7,170 bases of DNA, taken from Bacillota bacterium (GTDB lineage: Bacteria; Bacillota; Clostridia; Peptostreptococcales; Anaerovoracaceae). Location: positions 1 through 7,170 of the forward strand of contig JAEENW010000112.1 of assembly GCA_016283945.1 (NCBI GenBank), given 5' to 3'. Made by a program: the position numbers and the translations under genes. Positions 1-5,760 of the stretch are shown here, piece after piece. The notes under the pieces were generated by a model that saw nothing but the letters and a program-made list of their open reading frames with translations, searched no databases and had not been told where the DNA came from. The first letter of the stretch is position 1; each line of letters starts with the position of its first letter.

Positions 1-1347
1 GTCAGAAAGCTCGCCCGGGGCGACGTCGACCTCGTCATAGGCACGCTCAGGCTGCTCTCGAAGGACATACGCTTCAAGGACCTCGGCCTCCTTGTGGTCG
101 ACGAGGAGCAGCGCTTCGGAGTCGAGCACAAGGAGCGCATCAAGCAGCTCAAGACCGACGTCGACGTGCTCACGCTCTCCGCGACCCCGATCCCGAGGAC
201 CCTGCACATGTCCCTCATCGGCGTGCGCGACATGTCCGTCATCGAGGAGCCGCCGGAGGACCGCTACCCGGTGCAGACCTACGTGATGGAGCAGGACGAC
301 CGCATGCTCACCGACGTCATCAGGCGCGAGCTCGGAAGGGGCGGCCAGGTCTACCTGGTCTACAACAGGGTGAGGGGCATCCAGACCCTCGCGCGCCACG
401 TGCACGAGCTCGTCCCTGAGGCGACGATCAGCGTAGGCCACGGACAGATGGGCGAGCGCGAGCTCGAGGACGTGATGATGGAGTTCACCGAGGGCAGGAG
501 CCAGATCCTGATCTCCACGACCATCATCGAGTCCGGCATAGACATCCCGAACGTCAACACGATAATAATCATGGACGCCGACCGCTTCGGCCTCTCGCAG
601 CTCTACCAGCTGAGGGGCAGGGTGGGGCGCTCCAACCGCATAGCCTACGCCTACCTGCTCTACAAGAAGGACAAGGTCCTCTCCGAGCAGGCCGAGAGCC
701 GCCTCAGGGCGATAAAGGAGTTCACGGAGTTCGGTTCCGGCTTCAGGGTCGCGATGAGGGACCTCGAGCTCAGGGGCGCGGGCAACATACTCGGAGTCGA
801 GCAGTCCGGCCACATGCTCTCTGTGGGCTACGAGCTCTACTGCAAGCTCGTAGACGAGACCGTGAGGGAGCTCACCGGCGCGCCCGAGGAGGAGAAGATC
901 AGCTCCGACACCTCGATCGAGCTCGCCGTCAGGGCCTACCTCCCGGAGAGCTACATCTCCGACGAGATGACCAGGCTCGCCATGTACAAGCGCATTGCCT
1001 CTATACAGAACTTCGACGACCGCATGGAGGTCACGGACGAGCTCCTCGACCGCTTCGGAGACATACCCGTCGAGGCGGACGAGCTCATGGACGTCGCTCT
1101 GCTCAGGAACAGGGCGTCGCGCTGCGGCATAAACAGGATCGTGAGCCAGAAGGACAGGCTGGTATTCCTCTTCGACGAGAAGAACCTGCTCAAGCCCGAG
1201 GCCTTCGCGAGGCTCATGGACGCCTTCGGCCTCAGGCTCACCGTCTACGGCGGCGCGGTCCCCCGCATAAGCCTGACGATGAGCAGCGCTCCCGCCTGCC
1301 AGGACGCTCTCGCCCTCGTCGATTGCATCCTTGAAAAAGAGGAGTAG
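1..1347 (+). CDS. mfd: Transcription-repair coupling factor Mfd, C-terminal part (5' end outside window)
   Basis: The reading frame is open from base 1, so this is the last 448 codons of a protein usually near 1,150 residues. Mfd is a DNA translocase that pushes stalled RNA polymerase off DNA and recruits UvrA. Visible in window numbering are helicase motif II DEEQ (34-37), motif III TLSATPIPRT (58-67), motif V TTIIESGIDIP (173-183), motif VI QLRGRVGRS (203-211), the TRG translocation region with FGSGF and RGAGN (about 241-265), and the C-terminal TRCF domain (about 305-400). The RNA-polymerase-binding and UvrB-like N-terminal modules lie upstream of the window. The family's GTH motif reads GTL here (residues 14-16). 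The long match to B. subtilis-type Mfd leaves little doubt. A GTG at 94 is internal and not a start. The last codons overlap a promoter for the next gene. Confidence 0.97.
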   Translation, partial: VRKLARGDVDLVIGTLRLLSKDIRFKDLGLLVVDEEQRFGVEHKERIKQLKTDVDVLTLSATPIPRTLHMSLIGVRDMSVIEEPPEDRYPVQTYVMEQDDRMLTDVIRRELGRGGQVYLVYNRVRGIQTLARHVHELVPEATISVGHGQMGERELEDVMMEFTEGRSQILISTTIIESGIDIPNVNTIIIMDADRFGLSQLYQLRGRVGRSNRIAYAYLLYKKDKVLSEQAESRLRAIKEFTEFGSGFRVAMRDLELRGAGNILGVEQSGHMLSVGYELYCKLVDETVRELTGAPEEEKISSDTSIELAVRAYLPESYISDEMTRLAMYKRIASIQNFDDRMEVTDELLDRFGDIPVEADELMDVALLRNRASRCGINRIVSQKDRLVFLFDEKNLLKPEAFARLMDAFGLRLTVYGGAVPRISLTMSSAPACQDALALVDCILEKEE

Positions 1348-1359
1348 AGGGTTTATACT
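1331..1359 (+). promoter_or_regulatory. Sigma-A-type promoter for the flippase gene
   Basis: TTGAAA (1331-1336) and TATACT (1354-1359) each match the consensus hexamers at five of six bases, with exactly 17 bases between them. The -35 element lies inside the last codons of mfd and the -10 just after its stop. The predicted start of transcription is near 1366, giving a leader of about 30 bases. No terminator separates mfd from the next gene, so read-through from mfd may add to this promoter. Activity is inferred from sequence only. Confidence 0.7.
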
Positions 1360-1363
1360 GTTA

Positions 1364-1377
1364 AAGTTATCAAACTT
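1364..1377. promoter_or_regulatory. AAGTT-N4-AACTT inverted repeat at the predicted transcription start
   Basis: AAGTT (1364-1368) and AACTT (1373-1377) form a perfect 5-bp dyad with a 4-base spacer (ATCA). It sits on the predicted +1 of the flippase promoter, where a repressor operator would act. It could equally be a chance AT-rich dyad or a weak RNA hairpin just ahead of the GGGAG at 1379-1383. No regulator can be named. Confidence 0.35.
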
Positions 1378-1395
1378 CGGGAGTACGCTCAGGAT

Positions 1396-3033
1396 ATGAA
1401 AAACAAGAGGAGATCATTCGTCGGCGGAGCCGTCATACTCGGCGCCGTCGGGATACTCATAAAGGCGCTCGGGGCGGTATTCAGGATACCGCTCGCGAAT
1501 ATAATCGGCGACGACGGCATGGGCTACTACCAGACCGCCTATCCCATCTACGTCCTCTTCCTGACCATCGCGACCGCGGGCATACCCACGGCGGTCTCGA
1601 GGATGGTCGCCGAGAGATACGCCAAGGACAAGCCCTACGAGGCCTACAGGGTCTTCAGGACCTCGTCTAAGCTGCTCTTCGCGACTGGCCTGGTCTCGGC
1701 CTCCATACTCTTCTTCGGAGCCGGCGCCATCACCTCCGCGATCAAGGAGCCCGACGCCATCTACTGCATGAGGGCCATAGCCCCCGCGCTCATCTTCGTC
1801 CCGCTCATGGGCTCCTACAGGGGCTTCTTCCAGGGCCGCCAGGACATGAGGCCGACGGCGACCTCGCAGTTCGTCGAGCAGCTCTTCAGGGTCATCTGCG
1901 GACTCGCCCTCACCGTGATACTGCTTCCCAAGGGTCTTCCCATGGCCGCTGCCGGAGCATCCTTCGGCGCCACCGCGGGCGGCTTCTTCGGCTTCCTCGC
2001 GATGCTCGTCATCTACTTCAGGAACAAGGCCGGCATCGAGGCGGAGATCTCCACCCTCGACAGGACTCCCGACGAGACCACGGCCAGCATAGTCAAGACC
2101 ATCATCTTCATCGCCGTGCCCATCACCATAGGCGCGTCGATAATGCCCATAATCACCTCCATAGACACCGCGCTCGTCAAGTCCAGGCTCATGACCCTGG
2201 GCTACAGCTCGGCTGAGGCGAGGGCGCTCTACGGCCAGCTCACCGGAATGGCGCAGCCCATCATCAACCTGCCCCAGGTGCTGACCCAGGCCGTATCCGT
2301 CAGCCTCGTCCCGGTCATCGCCTCCTCCTACAAGAGGGGAGATACCGAGTTCATGGAGGAGAACATAGTCCTCAGCATACGCTACGCGATGATGATCGCC
2401 ATGCCCTGCGCCTTCGGGCTCATGGTCATGTCCACGCCCATCATGCTCATGCTCTATCCCGCCCAGCCCGAAGCGGCGGTCGGCGCGGCCAACTGCCTCG
2501 AGGTGCTCGCCGTAGGCGTGATCTTCCTCTCGATAGTGCACGCTACCACCGGCACACTTCAGGGCATAGGCAAGCAGCACATCCCCGTGCTCAACCTCGT
2601 GATCGGCGCGGTCTGCAAGATCTTCCTCACCATGACCCTCACCGGCATAGGCTGGCTCAATATCCGCGGAGCCGCGGTCGGAACCGTCGCCGCCTACGGA
2701 GTGGCCGCGGGGCTCAACCTCATCGCCATCAAGAGATACACCGGCGTGACCGTCGGCTTCACCCAGGCCTACCGCAAGCCCATCGAGGAGTCCTTCGCCA
2801 TGGGGCTCGTCGCCTCTCTGCTGACCTACTTCCTCAAGCAGTTCGGCGTCGGCAACGCCGTGGCCTGCCTCATCGGCATCGCCGCCGGAGCCGTCGTCTA
2901 CGTCTTCAGGGTCTTCCAGACCAGGATGATCAGCATCGAGGAGCTCGAGGACATGGAGGATGTGGGAGACCTTAAGATCACCCGCCTTTTGATAAAAATT
3001 TACGATAAGTTCATACCCAAGGATTTCATGTAA
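1396..3033 (+). CDS. SpoVB/YtgP (MurJ-like) family lipid flippase, MOP superfamily membrane protein
   Basis: A 545-residue polytopic membrane protein, the usual length for the family, with about 14 hydrophobic helices. It opens with a short basic stretch (KNKRR) before the first membrane helix. Family signatures are IPLANIIGDDGMG (31-43), followed by YYQTAYPIY, and YRGFFQGRQDM (141-151) leading into RPTATSQFVEQ. The charged C-terminus is probably cytoplasmic. Relatives flip lipid-linked cell-wall precursors (B. subtilis YtgP is a lipid II flippase) or act in spore cortex formation (SpoVB). Its place between mfd and rqcP matches B. subtilis yabM, so it may be the yabM orthologue, and its exact substrate cannot be told from sequence. 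Start choice: ATG 1396 is the first in frame after the mfd stop. GGGAG (1379-1383) lies 12 bases upstream, which is long, so translation initiation may be modest. It has its own promoter at 1331-1359. Confidence 0.92.
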   Translation: MKNKRRSFVGGAVILGAVGILIKALGAVFRIPLANIIGDDGMGYYQTAYPIYVLFLTIATAGIPTAVSRMVAERYAKDKPYEAYRVFRTSSKLLFATGLVSASILFFGAGAITSAIKEPDAIYCMRAIAPALIFVPLMGSYRGFFQGRQDMRPTATSQFVEQLFRVICGLALTVILLPKGLPMAAAGASFGATAGGFFGFLAMLVIYFRNKAGIEAEISTLDRTPDETTASIVKTIIFIAVPITIGASIMPIITSIDTALVKSRLMTLGYSSAEARALYGQLTGMAQPIINLPQVLTQAVSVSLVPVIASSYKRGDTEFMEENIVLSIRYAMMIAMPCAFGLMVMSTPIMLMLYPAQPEAAVGAANCLEVLAVGVIFLSIVHATTGTLQGIGKQHIPVLNLVIGAVCKIFLTMTLTGIGWLNIRGAAVGTVAAYGVAAGLNLIAIKRYTGVTVGFTQAYRKPIEESFAMGLVASLLTYFLKQFGVGNAVACLIGIAAGAVVYVFRVFQTRMISIEELEDMEDVGDLKITRLLIKIYDKFIPKDFM

Positions 3034-3048
3034 AACCCCTTGCGGCTA

Positions 3049-3077
3049 TTGACTTTGCGGCCGCTTTATACGATAAT
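3049..3077 (+). promoter_or_regulatory. Sigma-A-type promoter for the HU gene
   Basis: TTGACT (3049-3054) and GATAAT (3072-3077), each five of six to consensus, are separated by exactly 17 bases. Transcription should begin near 3084, leaving a leader of about 68 bases before the HU start codon. The spacer contains GCGGCCGC. This is the strongest-looking promoter in the window, which fits the high expression expected for HU. Confidence 0.75.
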
Positions 3078-3108
3078 CGGGATTGTAGATTTTGGCCATA
3101 GGCCGCTT
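3059..3108 (+). repeat. Pair of direct repeats GGCCGCTT flanking the HU transcription start
   Basis: GGCCGCTT occurs at 3059-3066, in the promoter spacer, and again at 3101-3108, in the leader, 42 bases apart. That is about four turns of B-DNA. Both copies are followed by an A/T run. A further GGCC at 3094-3097 makes GGCC-ATA-GGCC at 3094-3104. The arrangement resembles a paired operator but could be coincidence in GC-rich DNA. Confidence 0.35.
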
Positions 3109-3116
3109 AAATATCA

Positions 3117-3128
3117 GCCCGAACGGGC
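3117..3128 (+). other. Small GC hairpin in the HU leader
   Basis: GCCC (3117-3120) can pair with GGGC (3125-3128) around a GAAC tetraloop, ten bases ahead of the Shine-Dalgarno sequence. It has no T-run after it, so it is not a terminator. It may affect leader stability or ribosome access. Confidence 0.35.
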
Positions 3129-3137
3129 ATGTGAATT

Positions 3138-3143
3138 GGAGGA
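3138..3143 (+). promoter_or_regulatory. Strong ribosome binding site of the HU gene
   Basis: GGAGGA with an 8-base gap to ATG 3152. This is the best-spaced Shine-Dalgarno in the window and fixes the HU start codon. Confidence 0.85.
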
Positions 3144-3151
3144 TATAATTC

Positions 3152-3433
3152 ATGAATAAGACTGAACTCATTGCCGCCGTCGCTGAGCAGACCGGAGTTA
3201 AGAAGAAGGACACCGAGGCCGTCATCAAGGCTATGCTCGACACCATCCAGACTGAGCTCACCAAGAAGAACGGAAAGGTCCAGCTCGTAGGATTCGGAAC
3301 CTTCGAGGTCAGAGAGAGAGCAGCCAGGAACGGCCGCAACCCGCAGAAGCCCGAAGAGGTCGTCTCCATCCCCGCGTCCAAGGCTCCGGCTTTCAAGGCC
3401 GGCAAGGCGTTCAAGGAATTCATCAACAAGTAG
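3152..3433 (+). CDS. hup: HU family DNA-binding protein
   Basis: A 93-residue histone-like protein that binds and bends DNA as a dimer in the nucleoid. The N-terminus MNKTELIAAVAEQTG and the core VQLVGFGTFEVRERAAR (43-59) are classic HU, and the arm retains GRNPQ with Pro64, the proline that intercalates into DNA in this family. The C-terminal IPASKAPAFKAGKAFKEF (73-90) is also typical. Compared with Bacillus HBsu there is one extra residue before the VQLVGFG core (KKNGK) and one in the arm (KPEEVVS, where HBsu has TGEEIE). Codon use differs from its neighbours: none of its five isoleucines uses ATA, and GGA is the main glycine codon. This fits a highly expressed gene. It is a one-gene unit with its own promoter, strong ribosome binding site and terminator. 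Clostridia often carry an HU gene at this place, just before rqcP. Confidence 0.97.
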   Translation: MNKTELIAAVAEQTGVKKKDTEAVIKAMLDTIQTELTKKNGKVQLVGFGTFEVRERAARNGRNPQKPEEVVSIPASKAPAFKAGKAFKEFINK

Positions 3434-3450
3434 TCTTTGAGTCCTATACG

Positions 3451-3482
3451 GAAGGACGGCCGGTAGGTCGTCCTTCTTTTTT
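3451..3482 (+). terminator. Strong intrinsic terminator after the HU gene
   Basis: Bases 3451-3461 pair with 3466-3476 (11 bp, one G-T wobble) around a GGTA tetraloop, immediately followed by six T residues (3477-3482). It begins 17 bases after the HU stop. It should end most HU transcripts and so limits read-through into rqcP. Confidence 0.92.
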
Positions 3483-3493
3483 CAGGGACGCAG

Positions 3494-3507
3494 TGAACAT
3501 TTGTTTT
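3494..3507. promoter_or_regulatory. Candidate LexA (SOS) box before rqcP-uvrB-uvrA
   Basis: The sequence TGAACATTTGTTTT has the GAAC-N4-GTTY core of the Gram-positive LexA/DinR box. It matches CGAACRNRYGTTYC at 11 of 14 positions; the mismatches are the two outermost bases and one spacer base. It lies in the 36-base gap between the HU terminator and rqcP, at the head of a transcript that carries uvrB and uvrA, which are SOS genes in B. subtilis. Against it, no convincing -35/-10 pair overlaps it, and it almost abuts the ribosome binding site. Confidence 0.45.
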
Positions 3508-3509
3508 TC

Positions 3510-3514
3510 GGAGG
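3510..3514 (+). promoter_or_regulatory. rqcP: Ribosome binding site deciding the rqcP start
   Basis: GGAGG with a 4-base gap to ATG 3519. It would lie inside the gene if the in-frame TTG at 3501 were used, so ATG 3519 is preferred. The gap is short but still workable. Confidence 0.7.
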
Positions 3515-3518
3515 CTCG

Positions 3519-3764
3519 ATGAGAGTAGACAAGTTTTTGAAGGTCTCCAGGCTCATCAAGAGGCGCAGCGTCGCGCACGACGCCTGCGAGGAGGCCCGCA
3601 TCAGCGTCAACGGCAAGGACGCCAAGCCCGGCAAGGACGTTGTCCCCGGGGACATAGTCAGCATACGCTTTGCCAATTCCGAGCTCAGGGTGAGGGTCCT
3701 TCAGACCCCCGAGCACGTCACCAAGGACGGAGCCGCGGAGCTCTATGAGGTGATAGAGGGCTGA
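3519..3764 (+). CDS. rqcP: RqcP (YabO family) S4-domain RNA-binding protein of ribosome quality control
   Basis: An 81-residue protein made almost wholly of an S4 RNA-binding fold. The opening MRVDKFLKVSRLIKRRSVA is nearly identical in pattern to B. subtilis RqcP (YabO), including Arg2 and Arg16, which I recall as contacts to 23S rRNA helix 69. RISVNG (27-32) and the PGD turn (43-45) complete the S4 signature. RqcP binds the obstructed 50S subunit and helps RqcH add an alanine tail to stalled nascent chains. Hsp15-type heat-shock S4 proteins are the nearest alternative, but the length, N-terminus and place downstream of HU favour RqcP. The start at ATG 3519 is supported by GGAGG. Its stop codon overlaps the uvrB start by one base, so the two genes are co-transcribed and probably translationally coupled. 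Confidence 0.92.
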   Translation: MRVDKFLKVSRLIKRRSVAHDACEEARISVNGKDAKPGKDVVPGDIVSIRFANSELRVRVLQTPEHVTKDGAAELYEVIEG

Positions 3765-5740
3765 TGGGCGGATTCAAACTCGTTTCGGATTTCCGGATGA
3801 CGGGCGATCAGCCCGCCGCCGTGGAGAAACTCGTCAGCGGCATAAAGGCCGGCAAGAAGCACAGCACGCTCCTCGGAGTAACGGGCTCGGGCAAGACCTT
3901 CACCATGGCAAACGTCATAGCGCAGGTCCAGAAGCCCACGCTCGTGATATCGCACAACAAGACGCTCGCCGCGCAGCTCGTGGGGGAGTTCAAGGAGTTC
4001 TTCCCCGAGAACGCGGTGGAGTATTTTATTTCCTATTACGACTACTACCAGCCGGAGGCCTACGTGCCCTCGACTGACACCTACATAGAAAAGGACTCGG
4101 ACATCAACGAGGAGATCGACCGCCTCAGGTATTCGGCGACCGCCTCGCTCGCCGAGAGGGACGACGTCATCATAGTCGCCTCCGTGTCCTGCATCTACGG
4201 CCTCGGCTCCCCCGTGGACTACAAGAACCAGATGCTCTCGCTGCGCCCCGGCCAGCAGAAGAGCAGGGCGGAGATCCTCAGAAAGCTCACCGACATACAG
4301 TTCACGAGGAACGACCTTGGCTTCGAGCGAGGCACCTTCCGCGTGAGGGGAGACATAATAGACATCATCCCCGCGAGCTCCGAATCGGCCGTCAGGATAG
4401 AGCTCTTCGGCGACGAGGTCGAGTCCATCAAGGACATGAACCCCGTGACCGGCGAGATCACCGGCATCAGGAACCACGTCGCGATCTTCCCCGCATCGCT
4501 CTACACGACCTCGCCCGACAACATGCGCAGGGCGCTTCAGAGCATAGAGGAGGAGCTCGCCGACAGGCTCGTCTGGCTCAAGGACCGCGGCAAGCTCGTC
4601 GAGGCCCAGAGACTCGAGCAGCGAACCCGCTACGACCTCGAGATGATGAGGGAGATAGGGACCTGCAAGGGCATAGAGAACTACTCGAGGCACCTCGTGG
4701 GCAATCCTCCGGGGGCCATGCCCTACACCCTCATAGACTACTTCCCCAAGGACTTCCTCGTGATCATCGACGAGAGCCACGCCATGCTGCCGCAGCTGAG
4801 GGCCATGTCCAACGGCGACAGGGCGCGCAAGACCTCGCTCGTGGACTACGGCTTCAGGCTCCCCTCGGCGCTCGACAACAGGCCGCTGACCTTTGACGAG
4901 TTCATGTCCAAGATCAACCAGATCATGTACGTGAGCGCGACTCCGGCTGAGTACGAGAGGAACGCCGCGGGCGGCATAGACGCGGAGCAGGTCATAAGGC
5001 CTACGGGGCTTCTGGATCCCCCGATCGAGATAGTCCCGACCGAGGGGCAGATCGACCACCTCATAGGCGAGATCAATAAGGAGGTCGCGAAGGGATACAG
5101 GACCCTCGTCACCACTCTCACCAAGAGGATGGCCGAGGACCTCACCGACTACCTCAAGAACGCCGGGCTCAAGGTCCGCTATATGCACTCCGACGTCGAC
5201 ACCCTCGAGAGGAACGAGATTCTCAGGGATCTGCGCCTCGGAGTCTTCGACGTGCTCGTCGGGATCAACCTCCTCAGGGAGGGCCTCGACCTGCCCGAGG
5301 TGTCGCTGGTCGCGATACTCGACGCGGACAAGGAGGGCTTCCTCAGGACCGAGACCTCGCTCATCCAGACCATAGGCAGGGCCTCGAGGAACGCTGACGG
5401 CCACGTCATCATGTACGCTGACAGCGTAAGCCGCGCCATGAGGTCCGCGATCGACGAGACCGCGAGGAGAAGGGCCGTGCAGCAGGCCTACAACGAGGAG
5501 CACGGGATAACGCCCGAGACGGTCAGGAAGGCCGTGCGCGACGTCATAGAGATAACCAGAAAGGCTGAGGCCGGAATAGACGAGCTGAAGGGGAAGGACC
5601 TGCTCGAGCTCACCAAGGGCGAGCTCGCGGACTACGCCTCCAAGCTCGAGAAGGAGATGCGCGAGGCCGCGAAGGACCTGCAGTTCGAGCGCGCCGCCAT
5701 GCTCAGGGACCGCATGCTCGAGGTCCGCGCCAGGCTTTAA
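3764..5740 (+). CDS. uvrB: Excinuclease ABC subunit UvrB
   Basis: A full-length UvrB of 658 residues. UvrB is the damage-verifying helicase-like subunit of nucleotide excision repair: UvrA loads it, and it then recruits UvrC for incision. Visible are Walker A GVTGSGKT (38-45), the start of the damage-probing beta-hairpin YYDYYQPEAYVP (91-102), motif II DESH (336-339), motif VI QTIGRASRN (535-543), and the C-terminal UVR helix pair (about 625-655) that binds UvrC. Two small departures stand out: motif VI has Ser541 where Ala is usual, and the N-terminal SDFxPTGDQP motif has Met12 for Pro. The start ATG 3764 shares its A with the rqcP stop (TGATG). Only a weak, close AGAGGG (3755-3760) precedes it, so re-initiation by ribosomes finishing rqcP is likely. 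The gene has no TTA, CTA or TCA codon. Confidence 0.98.
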   Translation: MGGFKLVSDFRMTGDQPAAVEKLVSGIKAGKKHSTLLGVTGSGKTFTMANVIAQVQKPTLVISHNKTLAAQLVGEFKEFFPENAVEYFISYYDYYQPEAYVPSTDTYIEKDSDINEEIDRLRYSATASLAERDDVIIVASVSCIYGLGSPVDYKNQMLSLRPGQQKSRAEILRKLTDIQFTRNDLGFERGTFRVRGDIIDIIPASSESAVRIELFGDEVESIKDMNPVTGEITGIRNHVAIFPASLYTTSPDNMRRALQSIEEELADRLVWLKDRGKLVEAQRLEQRTRYDLEMMREIGTCKGIENYSRHLVGNPPGAMPYTLIDYFPKDFLVIIDESHAMLPQLRAMSNGDRARKTSLVDYGFRLPSALDNRPLTFDEFMSKINQIMYVSATPAEYERNAAGGIDAEQVIRPTGLLDPPIEIVPTEGQIDHLIGEINKEVAKGYRTLVTTLTKRMAEDLTDYLKNAGLKVRYMHSDVDTLERNEILRDLRLGVFDVLVGINLLREGLDLPEVSLVAILDADKEGFLRTETSLIQTIGRASRNADGHVIMYADSVSRAMRSAIDETARRRAVQQAYNEEHGITPETVRKAVRDVIEITRKAEAGIDELKGKDLLELTKGELADYASKLEKEMREAAKDLQFERAAMLRDRMLEVRARL

Positions 5741-5751
5741 ACTCATACAAC

Positions 5752-5756
5752 GGGAG
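5752..5756 (+). promoter_or_regulatory. uvrA: Ribosome binding site of uvrA
   Basis: GGGAG with a 4-base gap to ATG 5761, inside the 20-base uvrB-uvrA spacer. It supports ATG 5761 as the start. The spacer holds no promoter or terminator, so uvrA is read from the uvrB transcript. Confidence 0.75.
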
Positions 5757-5760
5757 ATAT

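Noticed and set aside
94..1347. GTG at base 94 as the start of a separate protein
   Set aside because: The same frame is open from base 1 and its residues 1-31 match Mfd, so the GTG is an internal valine.
3018..3064. Terminator between the flippase gene and HU
   Set aside because: CAAGG/CCTTG (3018-3022 with 3038-3042) and GCGGC/GCCGC (3042-3046 with 3060-3064) are short stems with long loops and no proper T-run. The second overlaps the HU promoter.
3120..3133. Second LexA-like match in the HU leader
   Set aside because: The left half-site CGAAC is intact, but the right half reads ATGTG and misses two core bases. The left half is better explained as part of the GCCC-GAAC-GGGC hairpin.
3144..3149. 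TATAAT just before the HU start codon
   Set aside because: There is no -35 element at a suitable distance, and a start here would remove the strong ribosome binding site. It is the AT-rich gap between that site and the ATG.
3501..3518. TTG 3501 as rqcP start
   Set aside because: It would place the GGAGG ribosome binding site inside the gene and add six residues (MFFGGS) before the conserved MRVDKFLK start of the family.
3743..5746. 667-codon antisense open frame covering uvrB
   Set aside because: It is in exact codon register with uvrB and is open only because uvrB has no TTA, CTA or TCA codons. Its composition is skewed and resembles no family. The same explanation covers the antisense frames at 1414-2580 and 5743-7005.
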